Source of the DNA: Trametes villosa
Lineage: Eukaryota; Basidiomycota; Agaricomycetes; Polyporales; Polyporaceae
DNA length: 64,000 nt
Direction: 5' to 3'
Assembly (NCBI GenBank): GCA_002964805.2
Contig: PUDQ02000010.1
Coordinates: forward strand, 2,852,001 to 2,916,000
This document shows, piece by piece, positions 21,827 through 32,313 of the stretch (its first letter is position 1; each line of letters opens with the position of its first letter). The notes beneath the pieces are model-generated. The model had not been told where the DNA came from. It saw only the letters and a list, made by a program, of their open reading frames with translations, and searched no databases. The translations under genes and the position numbers were made by a program.

Positions 21827-23455
21827 ATGACGACCGCGATGCAGCGCCCGACGCTGACAAACGTCCACATCCGCTCCGCGGCCGACGCGCACAAGCTCTT
21901 CTACGCCGTCCAGCTCGGCCTCCTCCCCAAAATCGAAAAGCGCCTCGACGCGAACGAGCGCGCCGCCCTCCGCCCGGGCGACGTCTACGTGTGGGAAGAG
22001 AAGGGCCCCCATTCAGACTCGTTCAGCGTCAGCATGGAGCGCTTCACAGAGGGCAAGTCCTGGACCGCTTCGCGCGTGCGAGAGGTGCGCCGCCCCGCTC
22101 CGTCCCGCCCGTCCTCGCTATTTTCGCGTGTGCTCACGCGCCTCCCCGCACCCAGGATTTCCTCATGTATTTTGAGAGCCCGCGCAAGGGCAAGGGGAAC
22201 GCGAGGTGCGCTGCTTCTCTCCCGAGGTATTCGCGAGGACCGTGATCGAGCCCGTCCGCCCTGCCCCTCAGGACCTCTGAAAACCAGGTCGTCCGCCCTG
22301 GCGAGCAAGACCTGTATATCAAGCTGACCTATTCAGTCATCCGCGAGGACGTCAAGGAAGCATCCCACTCAAAAGACGCCGCAGACAAGCTCAAGAAACC
22401 GCCCAAATGGCACATGAGTACGCCGCCGCGCATCCCTCCCATCGGTCTCTGTCCTCGCTTCTCTGACCGCCCGTGTACGTCACCCGCAGACGCCTACTTC
22501 ACGAAGTTGACCGAGGGCCAACTCCGCACGATCGACGACATCCCGATGCTGCGCGACCTCGTCGTGCCCGAGGGCATCTTCAGCAGCGCGCGCACGGCAA
22601 AACCAGCCAAGCGGGGCGAGGGCTCGCGCATGGCAAATTCCACCGTCAAGCGTATGTACGCCCCCTTCCCTTCCCATCCCACCCGCCGCGTGCGGTCAGA
22701 CGACACGCCGCCCCCGCTCCCTGCGCCCTCCGGACCCAGTTCGGCCGCGAGTGCTGCGGTCACTTTGAATGGCCCACCTGACGGCCTTCTCCCGCCGCCG
22801 CCGCCGCTCCCCCAGGGATTCCCGGCAGGCGCGATTCCGCTTCAGCCGCCGCCCGTCCACCACCCCTCCGCCGCGCTTCCCTTCTTCCCTACTCCCGAGG
22901 TGAATTGGTACTTCTGACTGCCATTCTTCCCGTATTTACAGTATCTCGCAGCAGCAATCATTCAACTCGCTGTCGCACGCCCTGTCGGAACGCCTCATGC
23001 CCCAGGACGACATCAAGCCGCTCCTGCCGACCATGTCTGCGTTGACGCCGTTCAACTCCGCTGTGGACCAGCCGACACCCCATTACGGCTGGGCCACCGA
23101 CTCTGGCTATGCGGCTACCGCACACGCGCAGCATCGGTCTTCGAACTCGCGGTCACCCAGCTTCTCGGAGGGCTCGGCACGCTCGTCATACTCCCCTCTG
23201 CACATGTCACCCGCCCTGTCTAGCGCGTCGACCTCGTCGCAGGAATCGCCCATGCTCATCGCGCAGACCCCACCCCTATGGGACAACGGCGAGCCGTACA
23301 AGCCCGCGCCGATACTGCCCGCGAACGACGACATGCACACCCCGCGTGTCGACCTCGTCCCGCTCGAGACGCTCCCCCGCAGCCACGTCTACCGGCGGAG
23401 CCCTACGGACGACCGCGCGCTGCGGCTGCTCGCGCTCGGGCCCGGGGCGCGCTGA
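21827..23455 (+). CDS. Gti1/Pac2 (WOR1-type) transcription regulator, copy B
   Basis: Six exons (21827-22084, 22156-22205, 22272-22417, 22490-22651, 22700-22899, 22952-23455) encode 439 residues. The core has IRSAADAHKLFYAVQLG, residues ~67-90 with MERFTEGKSWTASRVREDF in place of the canonical W-T-D-G-R-R-W signature, DLYIKLTYSV, and NAYFTKLTEGQLRTIDDIP. Introns after the SRVRE codon and before NAYF coincide with copy A, showing shared ancestry. The C-terminal half is a Pro/Ser-rich probable activation region ending in DLVPLETLPRSHVYRR. The fourth intron (48 nt) is in frame, so retention would add 16 residues. The last acceptor is the second CAG (22951), forced by reading frame. Confidence 0.85.
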
Positions 23456-25629
23456 GGCGCGCGTCTCGCTGCGCCCGAAACGGGGCGGCATCAGCCCGGC
23501 GGCGGCTTCTGTCACTAGCGTGCGCGCAGCTGCGGGGGACGCCCGCTAGGCTCTAGCACATCACATCCCGCTCTGAGCCCGGGGGCGCGCTGCACGGACG
23601 CGTCTGGGCGGGTAGGTGCGACGGGGCCGCACTTGCGCCGTGCGCGCCGCATCACCCGTTGGATCCGCCCGCGCCGCCGCTACTGCACCCCGCACCCCGC
23701 ATCCAGCACCCCCGAATTGCCTGGCACGCCGCACGCACGCGTTGTACGACTACTACCACTAGCGAGACTCCTGCACTAGACGGCACCCCAAGAGACTTGG
23801 ACGCTCTCGGCTCGGCGCCCGCCCCTTGCACCTGTCCGTCCGCGGACGCGGGTCCCCATCGACATCACCTGCTATGTCCACGGCGGGGCGCGAGGGGCGC
23901 GGCGCATGTATACGTACCCCACTCACTTATACCACCATACCACCAGCATCATACGACCATCGGACATTGTGGTCCCGGACATTGGCAGCAGCACGCATAT
24001 GCATCATCATAACATGGAATACGGAGCCGCGCGCGGCGGCGGCGACGCCGTCTGCGCGCGGGCATAGTGTACATAATAGCCGGGGAGCGTATTGAACGAC
24101 CACCCCGTTGTAGCAGTAACCGGGCTTGTTTTTCTGCCTGCGGCTCGAGAGTCGATATCGATATCTCGACATGTCGTGACATATGTCTCGTGCTCTTCTC
24201 TCGTGCTCGGCGGAGTGCGCGGGATTGCGAGTTAGGCCTTAGACCTTAGACCTTAGGCTATGTCGCCCGTCTCCCGAGCGGTGGGTGCGTGCGCGTGCGC
24301 AGACGATTCACAGAAGCCCGAAGCCGCCGGAGAGGCCCGAGGAGATTCAGATGGGGCGCGCATGGGATGATGGGCAAGGAGGCACATCGAGCTGGTGCCT
24401 CCCGCTCCGCATGTCCGGACGGCGATAGAGCACTGGAGAGCGTGAATTTCACCGGACGCTGTTCCTCGAAAAGAAGGAGCGAGGCGGGCCGTCCGGTGGA
24501 GATAACGGTGTGAAATACCGTGCTGCTGGTCGTCGTCGGGGCTCGGGACGAACGACGTCAGCCTACTCAGACAGCTACGTACGAACCGGTTATGTTAGAA
24601 CGAAACCTCCCGAGAAGTCGCGTCCGGGTGTTGTGCCACTGGCAGCGGCAGCGGTTCGTGCGTCGGCCCTCGGGTGTCACTGTGTGCCGTGCGCGATGGA
24701 TGTTGACGTCGAGCGCGAGCGTTGCAAGCGAGATCATCACAGCGTCGGGCGATGGTCGGGCCGCGGCCACCAGCCGGCGCGAGTGCCAAGTTCTGCACTA
24801 GGGCGCCTAATCTGTCGAGTGAGTGAGTGAGTGATTATTTGACCGCATGCCAGTATACAACCTCCGATCCGCTCGGCGCTACAATCTACATAACTCGTGG
24901 CACTATCCATGAAACTGTAACCCCAACGCAGACGTATACTAGCCACAGCTCTCGAACAGTACTTAAATGTCGTGCAGATCTTCGACCGAGGGAGCGGTGC
25001 GGGCCCGGCTCCGAGGCCCGGAGGGCGGGAATTGCCATTACGGTGCTGGAGTGCAAGGAGGCCCGATATGGGTCGCCTGGAGAGCTCGAGCTCCAGTTCG
25101 CGCTTAGCTTGTACGTCCACAGCTTCGACTCCCTTGTACGCATTGTAATCAAGCTCAATCACTTGCTCATCTACCACCACTACCGCTGCTGCTGCGCAAT
25201 CGATCTCGCTGCTTGCTCGTCACGCCGCACTGACTGCTACTGCTAGGGAGACAGGAGCTATACTGCCAGAGACGCAGACGGCGAGCATCACCCCGCACGC
25301 CGGACGATTCGCATCTGGTCCTGGACGGCGAGACATACAGCCTGCCGCCGCCCGAGCCCAACCCGAGCACGACACCAGCAGCAGCCGTTCCTGCCGGGCG
25401 CTGCCATCAGACACTCGCAGCCCGTGCCACTCGCGTCCGCCGAGGGTGGTGAGTATCCGTCCTCCTCTCGCCCGCTCGACTCGGTTCCGAGCGGCACACC
25501 GCAGTCCAAAGAACGCAGATTCAGTAGTATCCAGACACAGACGCAGACTCAGACCGTGCCCATGGGGATTGTTAGGTCGTGCCCTTCCGCGTCGCTGCTG
25601 CGTGCTGACCGCCTGCGCAGGCTCCCAGC
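23456..25629. other. 2.2-kb intergenic stretch
   Basis: No convincing gene. Small features seen: a 7-bp tandem near 24233-24258 (TTAGGCC/TTAGACC units) and a short GAGT microsatellite near 24819-24833. The right end should hold the promoter of the F-box-like gene. Confidence 0.5.
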
Positions 25630-27408
25630 ATGAGCGCGATGGCGGACGACCCGCCCCCTGACTATGACGTCGGCTGCACTTGCGACGAGAGTCCGCCCCC
25701 CGCCGCCGCCGCTACCGTCGCTCCATCCGATCTCGCACCCGACCCCAAGCCCGACCCCGACCCCGACCCCGACCCCCCAGTCGCCGATAGCAACGACCGT
25801 TCTCCCCACCCGACTGCGACTCCTCGCCCGAATGCGGGCGGCGGCGCCCACGGCGCGTCGGGGCGGGCCCACATTGACCACGGGAGCCTGCCCCCGGAAC
25901 TGTGGCTGGAGATCTTCCGGTACGCGACGCACGTCCCGCGTGCGCGCACGATCGCGCCGGCCGACCCCTTCGTGCCGGAGCGCCCGGCGAACTACGCGTG
26001 GGGGATGAACTCGCCGATCCAGTCGATGCGCACCAAGTGCGCGCTCGTGCGCGTCTGCCGCGCGTGGCGTGCGCTCGCGACGGAGCTCCTGTATGCGCAC
26101 GTCGTCCTCGGCAGCGCGCGCCGCGTGCAGCTGTTCTGCAGGACGCTCGTCGAGAGCCAGGCGGCGGAGCGGAAGGCCATGTCCGCGGCTGCGGACGCGG
26201 GGCCGGCGATGGGACATGGCGGGTGGGTGCGCCACTTGGAGGTGCGCCGCTGGGCGAGGACGACGCAGTCGGGGCACTACTGGCAGTGTGTGGTGCGCTC
26301 TGTGTATCTGTGCCCGAGGCTCCGCGTTTTCAGCGGCCTGTGGCAAGACCCGCTCCCGCAGGGCGTGGCCGCCGCGCTGGAACAGTATCTCCCGAGTACC
26401 CTACAGGAGCTCTACTGGCAGCAGGACAGCGTCATCGTCGCCGCGAAGGAGCTCCCCATCCTGACCACCTCCTTCCTCTCCAAGTTCACCGGGCTGCGCG
26501 TCCTCGACCTCCGCAAGATTTGCATCCTCGACGCGGAGCGCAGCCTCCAGGACGTCACGTTCGTCGCGCTGACCCTCCCCCACGTAGAGTACCTCGCGCT
26601 CCCGACGTGCCCGCTCCTCCTACGCTTCGCGGGCATGCAGGACCTGCCCGCGCTCAAGTACCTCATCCTCGACGCCGACGGCGCGCCGCGCACGGTGTGG
26701 GCGCCGTGGGTCGCCAAGGAGCTCGCGGGCTTCCTCGAGCGGCACGGCCCGAAGCTGACCACCGTCGAGCTCCTCCCCGCCGTCACGCAGTCGTTCCGGC
26801 CGGGCCCCGTCGGCCTCTCCGCGTTCCTCGCGCCCGGCGCGTGCCCGAACCTCGACACGCTCGTGTTCGACTGCCGCGAGCGCGCGCTCTGCCCGTCCCA
26901 AGCGGCGCTCGCGCAGATCGCGGACCGCGACGCGCGGGAGAGCGCCGTGCGCGGGGCGGCCGCCGCGTCGGCGGGCACGTCGGGCGCCGCGGCTCCCCTG
27001 CTCGAGGGCGCGCACCCGCGTCTGCGCAGGGTCGGCCTGCGCGGGACGGGGATCAGCCGGCTGTACCCCAACAAGCCGTCGCAGGCGCAGGCGCACCTCG
27101 CGGTGCTCGCGGGGTGCCGTGCGCTGTTCCCCGCGCTGGAGGTCGTGCGCACGCTCGGCTTCCTGGTGGGCACGTCGACGGACCCGTTCGCGCCGGACGT
27201 GTTTATCTGGTGGACGGAGCGGTTCGAGCGCGCGGGCGTGGACCTGCAGGACGGGGAGGGCGTGGTGTGGCTCCTGGAGGAGGAAGAGAAGAAGGCGCCG
27301 GAGAAGGCGGGCGAGGTGGGGGTGTTGGATGACGGTACGGGTAAGGGCGGGGAGATACCGGTGCAGGTAATTCTCACAGATGGGAAGATCAAGGTGAAGG
27401 GAGGATGA
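25630..27408 (+). CDS. F-box-like protein with leucine-rich-type C-terminal region
   Basis: One open frame of 592 residues without need for introns. The first 80 residues are low complexity and include a Pro-Asp dipeptide run encoded by repeated GACCCC. At about residues 86-165 comes LPPELWLEIFRYATHVPR, then VRVCRAWRALATELLY, the F-box-like layout common in Agaricomycete proteins that recruit Skp1 in SCF ubiquitin ligases. The remainder has irregular leucine-rich elements such as FTGLRVLDLRK, LPHVEYLALP and LPALKYLIL, which would form the substrate-binding side. The C-terminal 60 residues are acidic with an EEEEKK stretch. Start choice between Met1 and Met4 is open. Substrate unknown. Confidence 0.75.
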   Translation: MSAMADDPPPDYDVGCTCDESPPPAAAATVAPSDLAPDPKPDPDPDPDPPVADSNDRSPHPTATPRPNAGGGAHGASGRAHIDHGSLPPELWLEIFRYATHVPRARTIAPADPFVPERPANYAWGMNSPIQSMRTKCALVRVCRAWRALATELLYAHVVLGSARRVQLFCRTLVESQAAERKAMSAAADAGPAMGHGGWVRHLEVRRWARTTQSGHYWQCVVRSVYLCPRLRVFSGLWQDPLPQGVAAALEQYLPSTLQELYWQQDSVIVAAKELPILTTSFLSKFTGLRVLDLRKICILDAERSLQDVTFVALTLPHVEYLALPTCPLLLRFAGMQDLPALKYLILDADGAPRTVWAPWVAKELAGFLERHGPKLTTVELLPAVTQSFRPGPVGLSAFLAPGACPNLDTLVFDCRERALCPSQAALAQIADRDARESAVRGAAAASAGTSGAAAPLLEGAHPRLRRVGLRGTGISRLYPNKPSQAQAHLAVLAGCRALFPALEVVRTLGFLVGTSTDPFAPDVFIWWTERFERAGVDLQDGEGVVWLLEEEEKKAPEKAGEVGVLDDGTGKGGEIPVQVILTDGKIKVKGG

Positions 27409-27633
27409 GCAAGGTCGGATAGATGGCAAACACGGAATTTCGGACGCACCAGGATTGTACAGTACTTTGGCGGACTGACCGCGCATGTATCATAGCTGCA
27501 CTTTACGCATCGATCGATATAATCTGCTCTACCTGATCCTCGAAACATGTTTCCTTGCTACTGGACCAACAGCACTACCAGCAGGGCAACGGCAAGGACG
27601 ACCGTCCCCCTTCCCCCTCTCCGCCCTTGAAAT
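27409..27633. other. short convergent 3' region
   Basis: About 225 bases separate the stop codons of the plus-strand F-box-like gene and the minus-strand P450. It holds only their 3' ends as far as I can see. Confidence 0.5.
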
Positions 27634-29831
27634 CTATTCGCGGCCCCTGCACCGCAGCCCCACCGTAACCGGGAGCGCAGGCCGCTTCGTCACAAAGAAG
27701 TCCTTGAAGCCCGCCTGGTACTCCCGCGGGTCCCACCCCGGGCGCACGCACACCTCCAGCCGCTGCAGAATCGCGCACACGACCGTGCGCATCTCCTGCA
27801 TCGCGAGCTGCCGCCCCACGCAGCCCGCGGGTCCGTGCGAGAACGCCATGAACGCGGCCTCGTGGTGCGCCGCGCCGCGCGGCCGCTCGTCGCCGAGCCA
27901 TCGCTCGGGGCGGAAGGCGTCTGGGGCGGGGGAGAAGTTGCGCGCGTCGCGGTGGAGGGAGTAGGCGTGCACGAAGAGCGACGTGCCGGCGGGGACGAAG
28001 CTGTTGGAGTGGATGCAGATGTCAGGGCGCTGGCGGTGGAGAGCGTGGGCTCGAGGGAGAATGATACGTGCTATGGTCCGAGCGTCGCTCCCTGGCTTCC
28101 GTGCGGGACGTGACGCTGTGTGCCACCCGGGGCGGGCGGGTAGAGGCGTAGCGTTTCGTTTCTACAGAGAGAGGATCGGCACACGGTGCGTTTTATTTGA
28201 ATAGTAATGGCTCACATGCAAGCGGTGAGGTAGGGCATATCGCGGTGATGCTTTGTGTCGCCAGGGTCCTCGCCACCGGGATAGAAATGGTCGACTTCAG
28301 CCTGAAGCCGGTTGTAGGAGCCCGGGTGCGTCATAAGGCAGAAGAACAGACTTGTGAGTGCGCTCGAAGTGGTGTCGGCGCCAGCGACGATGACCAGCAC
28401 GCCGTCATCGACGAGTTGCTGGATGGGAGGAGTCCCCTTCTCCGGCTGGTCTTCGTTACTCTGGAAGGCATGCATTAGAGACGGGGCGGTGTCAGGAGGC
28501 TGACACGCTTGCGATAGCCAGAAAACTTGCAAACCCACCAGATAGTGGAAGACATCCTTGCGCACAGCGCCACGGCGGATACGTGCCAGCGTGAACCCTT
28601 TGGAGTACGAAAGGAGCCGCGCGACGGAAGCCGATACAGCTGGAACGTGTGCAGCATACACTGCCAGCCATGGAACGTGACTTAGGAATGTGGCCATCCT
28701 GGGGACTAGATTGGGTCAGGCTCCCCTCGCAAAGAAGCACGGAGACTCACGGCCAACCCTGTTCTATCGTCTGCCAGATACCATCGTTGTCTCCGTCACG
28801 GAGAAGCTCGGATCCACCTCCAAACCTGGGTAACATCCGCGGGAGCACGCGCTTTCAGAGTCTGTCAGCCCGATTAGGGAGAGCGCACGTACGCCATGTC
28901 GCACATGAAGTCGTATCTGTAGGAGGGGAAAATGAGCATTTCAGAAGGATGCATAACTATGGGCTCTCACGCGAAGTAGTTGAAGAAGCGGCCGAGTTCA
29001 ACGTCTCCCTTTTGCAGTCCGAGGACGTGCGCGAGTTGTTTTGCGCGGGCGGCGACAAACGGCTCATACTCCTTCAGAGCTGCAGCGCTGAATGCACGGT
29101 TGTACGGCTTCCTCCGCTCATGGTGAATGCGTTGATCAGTGATCCCCGGAAGAGGCGGGTTTGTCGCGGTAAGCGTTCGCCCGATGAACACTGTCGCATA
29201 TAGTGTGAGCAGCTGTCGCGTACTGGAGCCGGTACGCAAACGTACAGGGGCCCTTTGGAAGTCCTCTTGAACCTAGCGCATCGTCTATCACAGCTAGATC
29301 TCTGAACGACAGCTCATTCGGTCCTGGCAGCTAGCGGTAAGCGCGGTTGTATCACAATGAAATCATGTAAGCTCACCGATCCTGACGACGTCGCCGTACC
29401 GCTCGTGCAGGCTCTGAATGTAGAGATGTTGTTTCCCAGTGTACCCAATGAATGCCATCCAGAATTTGGACAGCCTGCATCCGAGAGGGCCCGGATACTG
29501 GGCGAGGGGATGGAATGGGGAAATGCGATAGGCGACGATTGAAGTTAGTAGGGTTGAGAGGAACACTAGGGGGGAGATGCAGGCCGCATAGAGAGGCGAG
29601 ACCGTAGCTTTCAGGAGCGTGAAACCAGCGACTGGAGGAACAGCCAGGAGAACCAAGTGCAAAGGTATGCAGTAGGACTCATAACGCCTGAAGGTCTGGT
29701 GCGCCACCTATAGCCAGTATCAGAGCCTTGAAGACTAAAACGAACAGCATTGGACGAACCAGACCAAAGAGACAGACGACAAGCATGGCATCCCGGGAGG
29801 AAAGTTCACGGAGGGTCGATGCGGGCACCAT
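27634..29831 (-). CDS. cytochrome P450 monooxygenase with a defective splice donor
   Basis: Ten exons (29831-29760, 29707-29377, 29323-29246, 29190-28971, 28916-28893, 28825-28751, 28698-28539, 28460-28216, 28161-28075, 28000-27634) close in frame to 552 residues. A hydrophobic N-terminal anchor is followed by AQYPGP, the C-helix region ERRKPYNRAF, the I-helix AGADTT (346-351), the E404-T-L-R407 motif, PERW (~462) and the haem loop FSHGPAGC with ligand Cys491. All P450 landmarks are intact, so this would be an ER-bound monooxygenase of a basidiomycete-specific clan. However, the donor of the last intron reads AT (28074-28073) instead of GT. If it is not spliced, translation stops one codon later at TAG and the haem domain is lost. 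The product may therefore be inactive; an assembly error is possible. Confidence 0.85.
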
Positions 29832-30531
29832 GATGGGTGGGTAGGGTGAACGGGTCCTCCTAACCCTCGTATATACTCGCGAGAGGATGTCATGAAGCGC
29901 TGACACTGAGAATGGGAACAGAATCCACATATCACCGCTGCCGACGCATTTTTGACAGTCAAGCGGGGAACACCCTGGCTTCTGAGCCTGTCATAGGGTA
30001 TTGATGCCCTGAAGAGCCATAAGTTCGCCGTCAGCTATCCCATGAGACCGCCACAGCGAAGAAGGCAGGCGAGGTGCACATACGACGGACGTTCGCACCA
30101 CCGATATATACACACTCGAACTGGGATAACCAGACTGACTGGAGAGGTGCCTGCTCAGGGCGCCCCAGGGCACTGACCCTTGCTCGCTAGGGTGGCTCAC
30201 TTAGCATGAGTTGACGCGATGCAGAGCTAGATGTATGTCAAATGAGGAGTGAGCGCATGGTGCTAACGAACAAGGGACTCTACCTTCTTCCGAACCGTGC
30301 CACTGCTACTGCTGAGTCGCCGGTCAATGTCGCGTGCGAGCACGTGACGGAAAGTGCTGCGCCTCGAGGCGGGCCTCGCGCCCAGCCTGAGCCTTGCAGC
30401 AGGAGCCATCACAGACTGAGACTGGCGGCCCTCGTAGTCGCTCTCCCAGTCGCGCGCGGCCGCTAGGATCTCTGCTCTGCTCTTTTCTCTTGCTTTCCAA
30501 ATCCCCATAAAGCCATATACCCGTATCGACC
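29832..30531. other. divergent promoter region, P450 and helical protein
   Basis: Seven hundred bases between divergent start codons. A TATATA element at 29870-29875 lies 39 bases before the P450 ATG. On the plus side, a CTCTTTTCTCTTGCTTTCC pyrimidine stretch precedes the ATG at 30532. No gene is seen inside. Confidence 0.45.
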
Positions 30532-32000
30532 ATGGCGGACTCGCCCGGGCTGCCCTCGTACAGCGACGTGCAGGCGGCGCAGCGCTCGCGCAGCGAGCTC
30601 AAGCAGAACTTTGTCACGCTCACAAACGACCAGCTCGACATCCAGGAGCTCTTCCGGTCCGTCGCGGCACAGCTCGAGAGCACGCCCGAGATCGGCGAGC
30701 GCCACCCGCTGTGCGACGAGTGGAACGAGCTGCGGCAGGTGCGCGCGCCTCTATATATGCGCGTTGGGACAAGGCGGGGGCTGATGCGCAGGCTGCTATC
30801 GATAGCGGCACAGGAAGGTCTACCGCGACTCGCAGCAGAATGCGGGGCTGTGCGCGCATTTCTTGAAGAGTGCGTGCTCGAGTTGGGATTGCTCGGGTCT
30901 TGGAGTGGCTGAACAAAGGTTCTGTGGTCTTAGATTTCGCGGAGATACTGGTGCCGCTCTCCCAGTCCACCCAGGTGTCCATGGCTCAGAAGAAGCAGAT
31001 GATCGGCAAGTTCCTCGAGGTAAATCGATGGGCCTGCCGGAGAGCCGTAAACGTAGCGCTGACCACACGGTGGGAACGCAGACAATTCCCGTGCACCTGA
31101 ACGCAGCAAGAGAGAACGCGGAGCGCTTCAGCGAGCTCAGCAAGGAGGTCGAGGTCTTCCCGCGGAAGGTCGCGAGCACGCTGCGCATCAAGGCTGAGCC
31201 TGAGGGCTTCTTCGAGAGCGTCTGGACGGGCATCGAGGAGTACGTGACCGTCGTCCCCATATCGATGTCGCACAAGTGCTCATTCTGTCTTCCTCAGATT
31301 GTGCATGTCGATCTGGAACGTCAGTCCGCGGATCTCCCGCAGCCCCCCTCCCTTCCTCATGAGCCGCGCGCGCTGACCCCGCGGGTTCGCACGCAGACCC
31401 TGAACCGGCTGCTGACGAAGATCGTGAACACATTCAAGGTTATGCTCTCGCGCCTCGAGAAGCTGCGCTTCTCCTGCTGTACGTACAACTCCCTTCCCCA
31501 CAAATAACCGTCCGGCCGGCGAGCTGACCGCAGCGCCCCCCAGTCGGCATCTCGCTTGACGTACACTTCAGCAGATGTGCGCGCCTTCTTGAATTCTCGC
31601 TGGGGTGCTGCACACGTACTGACGCGCTACGGCAGACCAGGAGCTTGAGAGCGAGATCGACGGCGTGGAGATGACGCCGAGGCAGGTCCTCGGGTCGATC
31701 GAGGACGACGCGCACGCGATCGCGCTCAAGCTCACCGCGTTCGAGAGCGCGTGGCACGTCGTGCGGCTCGCCTGCTCACGTCTCAACTCGGACCTCGCCC
31801 TCGCGAAGAGTTTCGCTGTCGTGCGTGCCGTTAATCATGTATTCCGCTGCGCGCTGACAATGCCCTACTCATACTTGCAGTGTGTCCCGCCCATTCCCCA
31901 GGCGTGCGACAGCAACTTGCGCGCGGCTGCGCTGGTCCACGCACCCCTCGTCGAATGCCTGAACGCATACTCCGTGGGCAAATCGCCCGATTTCTTCTGA
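30532..32000 (+). CDS. predicted all-helical protein of unknown function
   Basis: Nine exons (30532-30738, 30818-30869, 30934-31019, 31082-31239, 31298-31319, 31397-31478, 31544-31576, 31636-31820, 31881-32000) close in frame to 314 residues. The structure was deduced by frame and splice consensus only, and the second exon needs an AAG acceptor. The protein is rich in long amphipathic helices: LTNDQLDIQELFRSVAAQLE near the N-terminus, QKKQMIGKFLE, a central ENAERFSELSKEVEVFPRKV, a slightly hydrophobic TLNRLLTKIVNTFKVML, and a C-terminal SAWHVVRLACSRLNSDLALA. No signal peptide and no named motif are visible. The succession of long helices around a mildly hydrophobic hairpin recalls helical bundle or pore-forming folds, but this is only an impression. 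Individual exon borders are less certain than the gene itself. Confidence 0.62.
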
Positions 32001-32313
32001 TGCCTGCCCTTCACGAACGATACGTTTACGACCACTGTTTTCCCAGACATGCCCTGTACTCCCACTTTTCACGGAACTGCACGCATTGTATCACGTAGCT
32101 CTCCTGCGGCTCCCCCTCGTAGCCATGCAGCCGGATTGTAGCAGGCTTTGTACTCTTTTTTGTTACACGTCTCAGCCGTGACTAGATATGTATTCAGGTC
32201 CTGCAGGCGTCATATTCATCACCTGTATCTTGCATGAGGTTTCCGATGACAAGACCGCCGTGCAGTGAATAGATGGCAGCAAGCACAAGCCCAAGTGCGG
32301 GATACAGGGACGA
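32001..32313. other. convergent 3' region
   Basis: About 310 bases between converging stop codons. It contains TTTTTTGTTAC near 32155 and CTTGCATGAGG near 32229, probably untranslated ends; no gene is seen. Confidence 0.5.

Noticed and set aside
22900..22941. first possible acceptor (TTTACAG) for the last intron of Gti1/Pac2 copy B
   Set aside because: It puts the last exon in a frame that loses the Ser/Pro-rich tail and the motif shared with copy A; the CAG ten bases on keeps both.
24233..24258. TTAGGCC/TTAGACC tandem
   Set aside because: About four 7-bp units only; too short to be called a satellite or telomeric relic.
25902..27332. 476-codon frame overlapping the F-box-like gene
   Set aside because: Same strand, shifted frame, extremely Arg/Pro-rich; the F-box frame has the motif and balanced composition.
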